A stretch of 64,000 bases of DNA from Combretum micranthum (GCA_024138025.1 JAMXBD010000394.1:310001-374000); one strand, 5' to 3'; positions 34,440 to 46,258 are shown, numbered from the stretch's first letter. Notes: a model not told the origin generated them from the sequence alone. Program-made: numbers and translations.

Positions 34440-35900
34440 TTAAGCTAATCGCAGGTACAAAACTTTTGTAGCATAGGGATTGAACGTAGGAAACTTAATA
34501 ACTTGCTTTAAAAGAAAGGGTTTCGATCCTGACCTGTTACCAATCCAAAATCTGAGCTTAATCTCCATCTACGGCTGCTAGCCCTGCTCCTTCATCATCG
34601 GACTCCTCGCATACCCACTGTTCTTCCAAGTTGTATATCCTTATTCTGTGGACAGCTGCTCCAGTTCGATTCGAGTTGCTTCCTCCATTTCCATTCTTTG
34701 CTGGTGCTGCTCCTCCCGTAGGACCAAACGGTCTTGTTGGTGCATTCTTCCTTTGGGGTATTCATTGGCGAAGTGCTAGTTTGCTTGCAAACGAAGCAAA
34801 CGGTAGAAGCCTTCTTTGGGCAATCTCCTATCTTGTGACTGGGGTCTCCACAAAAGTAGCATTTGTGTTGCAGCAGCGGGCACCTCTTTGGGTAGTGGTC
34901 CTTCTTGCATTTCCAGCATGTCACACTGATCTCTGGTGTCTCCTTGTTGCTATTAACACTTCCTCTGAAGCTGTGGAAAGGTTTAAACTTTTTGCTTTGG
35001 AAGCTGAGGTTGTAGCTATCTTGAGCTCTCTTTCCGAACATGAAAGTCTTCTTCTCAGGGGCTTTGCTCTTCCTTTTCTTTGCTCCCTCAATAATACGAG
35101 CCATTTCTACCAATTCTCGGAAGGTCCTCAGGTCTAACTCCTCCAGGCGCATCCTCATATCTTCATCCAAGCCACTTAGGAACACTTGCCTTTTCAGCTC
35201 CTCACTATGCTTGAAGGACTCAGGCGCGTACTGGAGTAGTCGGCTAAACTCCATCTTGTACTGCTCTATTGTCCTTCCTTCTGGGATATATGGAGGAAGT
35301 CTCCACTATACTGTACTCTTAAGCTCCCAGGGAAATAGTTGTCAGAAACTCTCTACGGAAAACTGCCCAGGTCACGGGTGGCAACAATTCCCTGCTTTTC
35401 GACTCCCACCATACTCTGGCATTGAATCGCAACATGTACGTGCCATAGTCCAGCGCAATGATGGGGGACTTCATAGGCGGCGAACGACCTTTCTATCTGG
35501 GCTAGCCAGTCTTCGGCTTCATCTGGCTTTCCAAAATTCCCCTCGAAGTATTTGTTGCTTTTTATGAAGTCTGGCAAGGAACTTTTATAAGGTCGAGGTG
35601 GCGGTGGTGCTGGCAAAGGGACGGTATGAAACTCAGCTTCTGGAGCTGCAGGTGCCTCAACGGTTGCCTCTGGTGCATTTGCAGCAGGCGGTGGTACATT
35701 TTGTGCACGCTGCATGAAATTATTGACCAACCCTGTTAGTTAGTTGATGGCGGCCCACACATCTCCTTGTTGATTTGGCGATGGGTTTGGGGCTTGTTGT
35801 CCTGCCGGGGGATTCTCTAGTTCTGTTGGTATATTATTAGAGGCGCGACGTTCGCGTCTTCTACCTCTCCTACCACGTCTGTTAATTACTCTAGTTTTAG
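34440..35900 (-). pseudogene. Gag (element T)
   Basis: The N-terminal part near 35740-35890 is Arg-rich (GRRGRRRERR). 35353-35730 has a Pro/Ala-rich segment and the capsid start (LPDFIKSNKYFEGNFGKPDEAEDWLAQIERSF). After a frameshift near 35430 the capsid continues at 34595-35254: MEFSRLLQYAPESFKHSEELK and FLSGLDEDMRMRLEELDLRTF. Zinc knuckles follow: CWKCKKDHYPKRC, CYFCGDPSHKIGDC and a third starting CFVCKQT that is broken by a frameshift near 34790. The linker to the protease is acidic. There is a stop near 35745. Role: virus-like-particle coat and RNA binding. Confidence 0.85.
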
Positions 35901-36149
35901 ACTTTTAAAGAGATCGGAAATATCGGAAATTGCATAGAAAATACTTAAAGCAATCAAATCCAGGAATCATCAAATAAAATACTTGCATTCAAAAGGAGGA
36001 AATTAATACTTCTTACATAACCTTGAGAAGGTGGAAACCATTCCCATCAAAAGATAATTGTTCAAAATAAAACATAGAAAAGCAAAACACAATGCATTAA
36101 AACAAAGATAAGCCTAGGAAAAAGCTAGGTTGGACTTGTTGGGTTATGT

Positions 36150-37233
36150 TCCCTTCTCCATTCCTTCAATCTTCTTACGGGGACGGTGCTGGGTTTGCAC
36201 TCCTGCTAGTGGATCCTTTGTGTCGTTTGACGAATTGTCGTAGGTATTGACTCACAGTCATCCACTTTCCTCGGTATCGTGAGGTGATCTCTGCTTGGGA
36301 CGGCCAAACTTCATCATGCACGGAAATCCTCTCTCCATGGGTTGTGCCATTCGTTTCTTCCGGTTCTTCTTCTTCCTCTGGTGCCATTGCTATTGTAGGG
36401 GTCTAGGATCTGCTTCTCAGGAACCTATTTGGATTAAAAACATTGTTCCTATTTCCCTCCTCCTCAGAATCGGAAATCATTACGGAGTTATTCCTTGCAA
36501 CGGTCTCCATTGGCACGTCTTGGCTCAACCTTCAGGGAGGTGCCTGATTGGGGATCAAAGGGATGTCTTCCTAGAGAGATGCAGATTGGGTCTCCTCAGG
36601 CTCCGAGTCTTCGTTCGGATCTCCTTCAGGGCTACTGTTTGTCTCTCCATTTCCTTCGTTTGCTTAGGCTTCTTCCATGATGAAGTCCTCATCTGGGATA
36701 ACATCTAGTTGCATTCCGATGGAGTTGGGCTGAGTGTTGTACTCCGATGGCGTAGGGACAATTCGTCGGTAAGCGGCATACCAATAAAATCGATCTTCAG
36801 CATCTGCCTTCAGCTAGTCCGTATGATCTGCCAACTCATCATGTGCGTAGATGTACAAGGGGCCTAGCTTGTTCCAAGTCCGGAAGTCTGGTTCCTGTCG
36901 TTCTTCTCCTACTTTCAAAATGAAGGTTATTTGCTGTAGCATGGTCTCCTGATACATGAGAACCATCATTCGTTCGACCACATAGATAATTTCTATGTCA
37001 CTCCATCTACGATTGCTTACAACGTCGAACCTCAGCTCCTGGGGCAAGTTCCTCCACAGGGAATGTCTCAGTCCTCTCTTCCATAACTTGAACATTTCGC
37101 GGGCGGTCCTAGGCCTTCCCACTAACGTGAACTCCTCACACAGAACCCTTAGTCTAAGGCGGTAGTTCACGAAGGTCTCGTCATGGTCCTTAAGGAAATG
37201 TCGGGATTTTTCCTTAACCTCAGGGAAAGTCAG
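36150..37233 (-). pseudogene. Extra ORF between PBS and gag (element T copy, broken)
   Basis: I do not recognise this protein. It has the same orientation as gag. The conserved N-terminal region (37233 down to about 36700) reads LTFPEVKEKSRHFLKDHDET, then YRLRLRVLCEEF, RPRTAREMFKLWKRGLR, FILKVGEE, GPLYIYAHDEL. It aligns without gaps at its start to the ORF of element H (51283-52352). Stops follow at about 36813, 36670 and beyond. The tail is acidic (APEEEEEPEETNG) with a basic end (36175-36387). No in-frame ATG precedes the homologous region; its first codon directly follows an AG preceded by a T-rich stretch. A distant gag-like origin is possible but not shown. Confidence 0.65.
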
Positions 37234-37334
37234 CTATCAAGGAAAACAAAAGGGGATCATCTCTTAAGCTAGAGTTCTATCTTGTTACTATCTATCTTAA
37301 GGTCTATTTCTACTATCTTATATCTAAAACTTGC

Positions 37335-37346
37335 GCTCTGATACCA
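37335..37346 (-). other. Primer-binding site of element T
   Basis: The minus strand reads TGGTATCAGAGC, 8 bases inside the 5' LTR end (spacer GTTTAAGT). Complementary to initiator tRNA-Met. The same site and spacer occur in element H. Confidence 0.9.
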
Positions 37347-37787
37347 ACTTAAACTGTCACGCCCCAGAGGGTACCCTAAACGTGGCAGTCCGCCGCATAC
37401 AATACTAAAGCTAATGGATGACAACCATAGTCATTCAGGAGCTTCGATTATCATATGCAAGGCGTGCTTCCGAGATAGTAGGAGACTCATAGGGGTGTTA
37501 CGTTTAAATAGATAGCAAAACAACTATGAACTTAAGTAGATAATCATAAGATCTTCATTTCATCATAAATTCGTACATCATCATAGGGGCATTCCCCCGT
37601 CTTAAAGTCTTTGATCAACAATACTAATATCAAAATAAACATATCTACTACATAAGTCTACTATAGAGATTTTTCCTAGAAGTCTATGTTCAAAACTAAA
37701 AATATATAAACTTCCTCCAAAAACTCCTATTAGCTTACACTCGTACCTGGCATACGGGGCTCCTCGGGGCCAACCATAGGTAATCAT

Positions 37788-37834
37788 ACTGTAATAGAAA
37801 ACTATAAGGGTATAAGCATGACTAGCTTAGTGAG
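37788..37834 (-). promoter_or_regulatory. Splice-acceptor-like signal in LTR (element T)
   Basis: On the minus strand CTCACTAAGC (37825-37834) is followed about 35 bases later by TTTTCTATTACAG (CAG at 37789-37791). This has the shape of a plant branch site, pyrimidine-rich stretch and 3' splice site. The same arrangement is found in most LTRs of the window. Splicing is inferred, not seen. Confidence 0.4.
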
Positions 37835-39845
37835 ATAATTCTAACTATAAGACACTTCCGAAAATCAACCAAGTATTTAGTCAAAGCATATGAAAATGCA
37901 CCAATCATATGAACAAGTAAGATACACATGATTAACCGGAAATCAAGTGTAGCATGGATTTAACGCCCTCCATGACAAGAGTTGGGAGGTTACAGGCCCA
38001 TACGACCATCATTATCTGCAGATTTACCGGCTCTTGCTTGCCCTGTAGACTTTCGGCTCCTACTAGCCACCATGTAGACTTACCGGCTCCTACCAGCCAC
38101 CACTACCCTTTCCTCGTTTCCCCACGAAGAAAAGTAGTGAACAAATGCGACTTATGTATATGATATGCATGAATAAATTTCAATTAATCATTTAACCATA
38201 TAAGTTGAATTTCATATTAAAGGCGATCATCCATAATTTCATCATCTCAATACATATGTCACACTTTATTTAACATATCGTCTTTCGATATACTTAACTT
38301 TCATTCAGCAATTATTTCATGACAATTGTTCATTTATCTTTTCCTAATTTTCTAGTACTACTAATTACACGCACAATCCAGGAAATGAACTTAGGAAAAA
38401 AATTAACTCACTCCATATCGGTGGATCTAATCAAAGTAGTCCTCCGAATAGATGATCTCAAGTCCCTCATCACCTAAACAAGATGAAATACCCAAAGTGA
38501 GTCTTTCATAAGACTTCTATTCTTGAAGTTTCTAATCTTTTCTTAAAATTGCGGTAAAAATCGTATAGGGGAAATTCCAACTTAAAATGGCCATAACTTG
38601 CTCATTTTAACTCGGAATTTCACGTATAATATACCGTTTTCTACCTACTCGAAAAGATCTATGCATTCCTAAGCTTATTTTCATAAAACTAGGTCGTTTG
38701 GGTTCCGAAAAGATAGCGACCAGATTTACCACGAATTTACAAAGACTTGCTTCCCTTATTGAAAACAAAGCTCATTTGAAAAGATAATTATTTCAAGTAT
38801 TTTATAAGCTTTTGAAAGGTATATACATATATGTAATGACTCATGACAAATGTATGAAGTAAATGAAGTTGTCTCAACTTATAAAAAGTAAGGTTTTAAA
38901 AGACTTGAACTTGAGATTCTCATTAGAATACTCAATTTACTTTTGGAAGGATTCTTGAGTTATTTGAGATGAATATTAATCTGCTTGTAGTTACTTTAAA
39001 TCTTTAAGGAGTAGTTTTATTTTCTAAACAACTTTCAAAATGATACTTTTGTTGCTTTATAATGATTTCAAAAGAATTTCTAATTCTTGATGAAAGATAA
39101 GTTTTTCATGAAATCTTTTGTTTATTTGAGAAAAATCCTTTCCAAGCATGTTCTTGAGTTTCTAAGAAATCTATTTCCTACATTTATTTAAAATGAACCT
39201 TTAGTTTAAGAAAACACTTCTTTATTAAATTTTCGTTGAGACAAAAACATTATGTTCATGCACGAATATGAATCATAAACTATGAAAATATGAAAAGAAC
39301 ATAATAACATAAAAGAATAAACATATAAGAAATAAATCAAGTATTGGGACCTTAGCTTCATCAAGGTACCCCGGGACTAAGAAAAGACTAGTCCGAAAAG
39401 AAAAGAAATGTTTTGACTTGATGAGGACAAGTCTAAGACTAGAATGACTAGTCTTAAAAACAACTTGAAATAAATAAATTGCATTGAAGTAAATAAATTG
39501 CATGAAAGGTAAATAAATTGCAAGACTATGAGCTTATATGCTCTAAATAATGTATAACTATATAGATATGAGATAGTAATGAACATAAAAGAAACATAAA
39601 TGAACATAAAGAAATTGTGATTATGAACAAAAACAAAGTATGAACCTATTGTTGCTTTCTTAACCTTCATGGTTTTAGAAAACACACATTAAGTTCATAC
39701 TAAGTAGATGAACATGAAGACTTCTTGAAGAATTTTTACCTAAAGGAGATGAGCTAAAGAGAACTTCTTGGAGAGAAATTCTTGAGAGATTTTGAGAGGT
39801 AACTTTAGTATAGAAGTGGTGTGAAAGAAGTGAAGGTATGAGGGG

Positions 39846-39853
39846 TATTTATA
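39846..39853 (-). promoter_or_regulatory. LTR TATA box (element T, 5' LTR)
   Basis: TATAAATA on the minus strand in the CTATAAATACCCC context. This is the promoter expected to drive element T's genomic RNA toward lower coordinates. Confidence 0.7.
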
Positions 39854-40556
39854 GGAAAATATGGGAGATAATTTGTGTTAATTGAATAAATAAAAATAAA
39901 ACAATTTGATGCATGGAGGGGGTGTGGCCGGCGCCATTTGAGTGTATTGGGAGGGGAGAAATTTATTTTTTTGTTATTTTGTTAATTAAAAGTAAGAAAT
40001 GAAAGATGTGAAGTTGTATTGGAAATGAAAATGTGTAAGAAATAGGTGTATGGCTTGTAAGAATAGGTTGTAAGAAAAAGTAGAGATAGATGAATAGTGT
40101 AGAATAGTAGAAAATAGTGTAATGTAAAAGTAGACATGACAATTTAATGCCGATAGTAAGAAAATACGCGTATAAAAGCGATATCTGATATTTCTAGTTG
40201 CCGAAAAATTACGAAATTGATATTTTTGGAAATCTTACATTTTTACGAGTCTAACGGTATATTCGGAATAATTTTCCTACTCCGGGCTTCCGGACACGTT
40301 TTTCAAGAACTATGTCCGATCGGGTTCAAAGGACACTCGAAATTCTTTAATCTGATATTTTTACGCAACCTATAACTATTACGAACCATTATGGCAAACT
40401 TTTCCAACTTCGTTTTCTAGTGCTAGAGAAAACGGCAATGCTGAACTTAAGCGGTTACGGTAAGCTAGGGTTTTGTTGACTCTGGAAATCCAGTTGACTT
40501 CCGATTAGGGTTTAGGTCTTTAATTTGGATCCAAAAATTTGGGGACTTACAAGAAG

Positions 40557-40852
40557 TGTGACATACATGATACAAAGACAATGAAAAAAAATGAAGTTAG
40601 TATAGATTTTGAGTAGAAAATTTGGTTTTGAGGTAAAAGATGGATAACTAAAGTGGAATAGAAGGATTTAGTGACATAATTAAGATGCATGAGAATTTGG
40701 ATATAGGACGGTAGTGTAAAATGTGATTGGTGGCTTAATGGACATTAATCCCTAGACAATACAATGAGAAGAATCATTATTGAATAATAGATGAAAAGAA
40801 TTTAAGAATGACCAATATAGGGAAGAGAATCATTAAATCTTATCAAAGGTAT
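40557..40852 (-). repeat. Continuation of the sequence interrupted by element T
   Basis: It joins 12529-13098 once T and one AGAAG copy are removed. About 300 bp of AT-rich sequence with no ORF worth calling. Probably part of an old S-family LTR. It ends where LTR J begins. Confidence 0.4.
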
Positions 40853-41302
40853 TGTAAACCTCTAAAGTTTTACGATCGGTTAAGCTTAAACCTTAATTAG
40901 AAGGTCAATCGAAAACCTTAAAGTCAAACAAAACCCTAGTTAAACGTAATAGTTTAAGTCTGGCAGTTCCGTGTTCGTAACCCTAAGTGAGTAAGTAAGA
41001 GATTAGTATATAGAATAGTTCGTAATAATATAAGAAGGCTTAAAAATATCAATTTAGCCAAATCGTAATCTGTTATGAACCTAAATGGATACAGTTTTCG
41101 AAAAACGTGTTTTGGTGCTCGGAATAGTAAAAATAATTCGAATATACTAATAGACTCGTAAAAATATAAGGTTTTCAAAATATCAGTTTTATAATTTTTT
41201 GATAACTAAAAGTATCCGATATAGCAATTATACATGTATTTTCTTACTACCGGTACTTTATTAGTCATATTTACTTTACATTGCACTATTCGTTACTATT
41301 CT
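40853..41302 (+). repeat. LTR J, start only
   Basis: It begins TGTAAACCTCTAAAG and carries the conserved U3 block (41080-41240) in plus orientation. It is cut at 41303 by the start of LTR K. The rest is not in the window. No coding. Confidence 0.6.
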
Positions 41303-42069
41303 TGTAAACCCTTAAATTTTCATAATTCTTAAAAAATAATCCCAGAAGTGATAGACCAAAATCGAAACTCTAAAATCGAACCAAGTTAAAATCTAATTCT
41401 AAATAAGATCAAATACGAAAATCCTCAACCTTAAGAAGAAGAGAACTCTAAAAACAAAATGGAAAATCCAACAATCGATTGGTTCAACATACCAATCAAA
41501 TCATCTATCCAATTCCTAACACACAAATCAAGACGATATATCCAAATAATGCTCAACAATGAAATACTAAGACCATAAATCTTTCAGTGAACTTTAGAAT
41601 AAAAATTTTCAATTTTCAATTTTCACCACAAATCAAACTAAGTTAACTCATAACCTTAGACTTGGTTAAATGATCCCGAGAACTGAAAAATATTAAATAA
41701 TCACAAATAAAATGAAATAAACAATAGAAGTTAAACTAAAAATAAAATGGACAAAACCCCAACATTATATAATCATACGAATAAAATCAACAAGCCGGAA
41801 GTCAAACCGGAACACTAAAAGTCGATAATGCTTACAACTAACCCTAGTGTTTAAGATCTGGCAATCTCTTGCTCTTAAACCCTAAACAATGAAAAGGAAA
41901 TAATTGTTGATAATAGTTCGTAATAATATAGGAAAGCTTAAAAAAATCAGATTCGCAAATTCCTAGTGTCCTTTGGATATGAATGGGATCAGTTTTCAAA
42001 AACCGTGCCCTTGTATACTAGACGGCAAAAATATTCCGTTAATACTAATAGACTCGTGAAAATATAAGG
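41303..42069 (+). repeat. LTR K, start only
   Basis: It begins TGTAAACCCTTAAATT, in plus orientation. The conserved U3 block starts at about 41950 and is interrupted at 42070 by element F1. The U3-type text (GCCGGAAGTCAAACCGG, 41795-41811) corresponds to the U3 end of the other LTRs. No coding. Confidence 0.6.
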
Positions 42070-45000
42070 TATCACGCCCCAAAAGGTACCCTAAACGTGG
42101 CAGTATGCCACATATAATATCAAGACTTAAGAATGACTACCTTAGTCATGCGAAAGCCTTAGTATTACATGTAAGGCGTCTAGCACGGTAATAGGAGACG
42201 CTTTTGGGAAGCATAGTTTAAGCAAGTAAAGATGAACATACAAGAATTCAGAAATAAAATATATTATATCATTAATAACCAAAGATCTATTACATGATTT
42301 CTTAGGGGCATACCCCTGCTAATCCCAAAGATCGTGATAGTCTTTACAACATCCAAATACTATATTAAAGATTTCAAAGGAATTTTAATCTAAGTCTTCA
42401 AGTAGATTTCCTCCAAAAGCTTCAATGGAAAACTTATACGGATATATGGAGGCCCCGGGCACAAAAATAGGTGTTCCTGAGAATACAAATACCTATAGAG
42501 GTGTAAGCTTATGGGCTTAGTGAGTAAATCCCAAAATTCATACTCAAAGTAAATTATCAACCAAGTTTATTATTCAAACATATGGAATGCAACAACCACG
42601 TGAGCATACAAGACATATGACTTTCTGAGACTCATATGTTGAATGAATTACGCCCTTCATTCGGGGTTGGGTATTCAGGCCAATTACAGCCACAACTTTT
42701 AAAACACTTTTATAGATCTTACCGGCTCCTATACGCCATCAAAAACTTGTAGTTATTACAGGCTCCTACTAGCCACCAATTTACATAGTTCTTACTGGCT
42801 CCTACTCGCCACTTACATGACATACCGGTTTGCCTACCACTACTATTATATACTTGTCCCACTAATTGTATAGTAGTGAATGAAATGTGACTCAACATAT
42901 GAAGTGCATGCATAATTTCTTGATTAAAGTCTAGTAGTTATATTTATCTTCTTTCAAGTGAGCAACTAATTTCAAACACTTCAAGATAGTAAGGTACAAA
43001 CAACTTTATTACAAACAAATCAAGTTTCGATATACCTAATATTCTTTCAAAATGTTATCATACAACTTCCATTTGATTTTGCCTAAATTTTAGTGCAACT
43101 AATTTTACAAGCACAATCATAAGTATGAAAAATAACGGGGAATAAACTCACTCAGCCATGATGACACCTTTCTTGAAATAGATGAGTCGTTCGAGATTTC
43201 CACTAATTATAGTAATCTTCGGGATACGAACAATCCTCCTCGAGATTATCTAATCAAGAAGAATACCCAAAATGAGCATTTCATGAAGTTTCTCTTCTTG
43301 AAGATTCTAAACTTTTCTTAAAATCGCGGTAAAATTGTATAAAAGGAAATTCCAACTTAAAATGGCCATAACTTGCTCATTTTAACTCGGAATTTCACAT
43401 ATAATATACCGTTTTCTATCTACTTGGAAAGATCTACACATTTCTAAACTTATTTCCATGAAACTAAGTCATTTGGGTCCCAAAAAGGCAACGACCAGAT
43501 TTGCCACGAATTTGTAAAAACTTGATTTCTTCCTTTTATCAAAAGCTCACTTGAAGAGATAGATTTTCTAAATATTTTTGTAAGCTTTTTGAAAGGTATA
43601 AACATATATGTATTAACTCATAACAATGTATGAAGTAAATGAAGTTGTCTCAATTTATGAAAAAGTGAAGTCTTGAATGATTTTGAACTTGAGAATTTTT
43701 GAAATATTCATTTTACTTTGAAAAGATTTTGAGTTACTTGAAATGAGTATTTCTTTTTCTAATTTAATTTCTTGTAATTGTTCTAAATTTCTAAAGAATG
43801 ATTTTTATTTTTCTAAACTTAGATTCCAACAACTTTTAAAAGTAATAACAATTTCATAAAAGAATATTTTTGTTTCTTGTGATTATTCTAAAAGAATTTC
43901 TAATACTTGATGAAAAATAAGTTTTTATAAAACCTTTTGTTTATTTAAGAAAAATCATTTCTAGGCATGTTTATGAGATTTTAAGAAACTTAATCTCTAC
44001 ATTTATTTCTTAGAAAAGAATCTTTAGTTTAAGAAAACACTTCCTCCTTTATTTTAGTTGAGACAAAAATCATTACGTTCATGCATAAATATGAATCATA
44101 AAATTATGGAAATGTAAAGAAACATAATAACTTGAAAGAATAAGCAATTAAAGTAATAAATCAAGTATTGGGACCTTAGCTTCATCAAGGTATCCTAAGA
44201 CTAAGAAATGACTAGTCCCAAAAGAAAAAAAAAAAATGTTTTGACTTGATGAGGACAAGTCTAAGATTAGAAAGACTAGTCTTGAAAACAACTTGAAATT
44301 AAATAAATTGCAAGGAAGTAAATAAATTGCAAGGAAAGTAAATAAATTGCAAGACAATGAGCTTATATGCTCTAAATGATATATATAGCTATATAGATAT
44401 ATTAGATAGTTATAAAACATAAAGCAACACAAATGAATTTAGATTATGAACAAAAACAAAGTATGAACCTATTGTTGCTTTCTTAACCTTCATGGTTTTA
44501 GAAAACACACACTAAATTCATACTAAGTAGATGAACATATGAAAATCTTGAAGGCATATTACCTACAAGAAAGAAGAAGAAGATAACTTCTTGTAAGAGA
44601 CTTCTTGGAGAAATTTTGAGAGAGATTTGAGTATAGTAACTTTAGTGTAGAAGTGGTGTGAAAGAAGTGGAAGTATGAGGGGGTATTTATAGGAAAATGT
44701 GGGAGATAATTTTTGTTAATTAAGTAATTGAAAATTAAAACAATTTGGGAGGAACAAGGGGGTGGCCGGCGCAAATTTGGTGAAATGGGGAAGAGAAAAA
44801 TTATTTTTTTGTCTTTTGGTTAATTAAAAGTAAGAAATGAAAGATGTGAAATTGTATTGGAAATGCAAATGTGTAAGAAATAGGTGTATGAGTTGTAAGA
44901 GTAGGTTGTAAGAAAAAATAGAGATAGATGAATAGTGTAGAATAGTAGTAAATAGTGTAATGTAAAGTAGATATGACAATTTAAATACCGGTAGTAAGAA

Positions 45001-45389
45001 AATACGCGTATAAATCGATATCTGATATTTTTAGCTACCGAAAAATTATGAAATTGATATTTTTGAAAATCTTATATTTTTACGAGTCTAACAGTATATT
45101 CGGAATATTTTTACTATTCCGAGTCTAGGGATACGTTTTTCAAGAACTGTGTCCGATCGGGTTCAAAGGACACTTGAATTTCAAAATTTTGATATTTTTA
45201 TATAACCTATAGTTATTACGAACTATTATCGCTAATTATTCCAATTTCGTTTTCTAGGGCTAAAGAAAATGGGAATGTCGGATCTAGAATCTAGGGTTTG
45301 TACTAGCCTTTTGTTGACCTTTAGGGTTTCGGTTGACTTTTAATTCTAAGATCAAATTTAAAATTAACCGAAAATTTTAGGGGTTTACA
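42070..45389 (-). repeat. 3' LTR of element F1
   Basis: 3320 bp, the same family as the F2 LTR (56225-59528). It contains the conserved U3 block (45005-45175), TATA box at 44684-44691, GGCCGGCGC next to a G run (44758-44772), the stem-loop region (44170-44285) and an acceptor-like site (CAG at 42467-42469, CTCACTAAGC at 42505-42514, minus). No genes; repeated short ORFs only. Confidence 0.9.
44684..44691 (-). promoter_or_regulatory. LTR TATA box (element F1)
   Basis: TATAAATA on the minus strand in the CTATAAATACCCC context shared with A, T and F2. Confidence 0.6.
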
Positions 45390-45410
45390 ACCTACCCCCC
45401 TTAAAGAAAG
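45390..45410 (-). other. Polypurine tract of element F1
   Basis: Minus strand TTTAAGGGGGGTAGGT before the LTR TG, identical in form to that of T. Confidence 0.8.
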
Positions 45411-45419
45411 TTTTATCCT

Positions 45420-46240
45420 CAAAACTTGAAATTGTACTTGAATCTTTAAAGAGATTTGGATATTTCTTTCGGATCTCATCCTCGGCTTCCCAAGTAGCCT
45501 CTTCTTGCGAGTAATTCCTCATAACACCTTGACATATCAGATTTCCTTGTTTCTCAGCTTTTGAACCTTTTGATCTAGAATTTAAACTGGGTGCTTCTCA
45601 TAAGTCAAGTTCTCTTTTAGCCTAATTGGTTCAAGTTCTACAATCCGATCAGGGTTGGGGATATGCTTTCTTAGTACTGAGACATGGAAGACATTATGTA
45701 CTCCCGACAAGCTTGGTGGTAACGCCAAGCGATAAGCCAAATCTCCTACTCATTCGAGGATTTCGAAAGGTCCGATATACCTTGGGCTTAGCTTTTCTCG
45801 AGCTCGTACACGATGAATACTCTTTATCGGATTCACTTTTAGGTACACATGATTACCAATGTCAAACTTAAGGATTTGCCATTTTTGATCTGCCTAACTT
45901 TTCTGTCTATCTTGGGCCTCTTTCATCCTTTGCTGAATAATCCTGACTTTATCTGAGGCGTCTTGGATGAGATCTGGTCCAATTGTTAACTTTTCCACAT
46001 CATCCCAGAATAGAGGTGATCTACACCTTCTTCCATACAAAGCTTGTAAGGTGGCATCTTAATTGTTGAATGATAGCTGCTGTTGTAAGCAAACTCTACC
46101 AAAGGTAGATGTGCTTCCCAGCTTCCTTTGAATTCCATAACACAAGCTCTCAACATGTCTTCCAAGGTCTGGATATTTCGCTCTGATTGTCCATCAGTTT
46201 GTGGATGATAAGCTGTACTGAAATGTAACTTAGTTCCCAT
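45420..46240 (-). pseudogene. Integrase C-terminus and chromodomain (element F1)
   Basis: 46240 down to 45986 reads the end of the integrase core ([38 protein letters not shown]) with a frameshift at PPYKLCMEE. The chromodomain is recognisable at about 45430-45605 (ILDQKVQKLRNKEI) but has stops, including TGA for Arg in NKEI-YVKVL and one after HPV, plus a frameshift. Compared with F2, this copy is more decayed. Confidence 0.78.
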
Positions 46241-46258
46241 ACACTTCTAAAGACTCAT

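Larger units (their letters stand above)
13099..40551 (-). mobile_element. Element T: full-length Tekay-like chromovirus with nested insertions
   Basis: Both LTRs are present (13099-24069 and 37355-40551) and the whole is flanked by AGAAG at 13094-13098 and 40552-40556. Taking out the closed insertions D, E and B (with C) leaves about 12.7 kb: LTRs of about 3.2 kb and 6.3 kb internal. The minus-strand order is 5' LTR, PBS, extra ORF, gag, protease, RT, RNase H, integrase, chromodomain, PPT, 3' LTR. The LTRs differ by roughly a few percent by eye, more in the 17990-18180 stretch. Every coding part carries stops or frameshifts. Confidence 0.93.
37355..40551 (-). repeat. 5' LTR of element T (uninterrupted)
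   Basis: 3197 bp, starting TGTCACGCCCC and ending GGGGACTTACA, next to the PBS. It is the reference copy for this LTR family. On the minus strand: U3 with a conserved block (40170-40340), TATA box (39846-39853), a conserved ATGAAGGTTAAG near 39659-39670, a CTAGTC stem-loop region (39345-39460), a conserved block at 38572-38665, and an acceptor-like site near the U5 end. No protein gene. Confidence 0.95.

Noticed and set aside
37335..37346. Sequence matching tRNA-Met
   Set aside because: Only 12 bases at the PBS; no cloverleaf around it. It is a primer-binding site, not a tRNA gene. No tRNA or rRNA gene was seen elsewhere.
39377..39685. Short minus ORF starting MFSKTMKVKKA, also at 58441-58629
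   Set aside because: The N-terminal dozen codons recur because the LTR leader is conserved. The rest is hydrophobic and diverges by frameshift. Kept only as a possible first-exon ATG in the splicing hypothesis.
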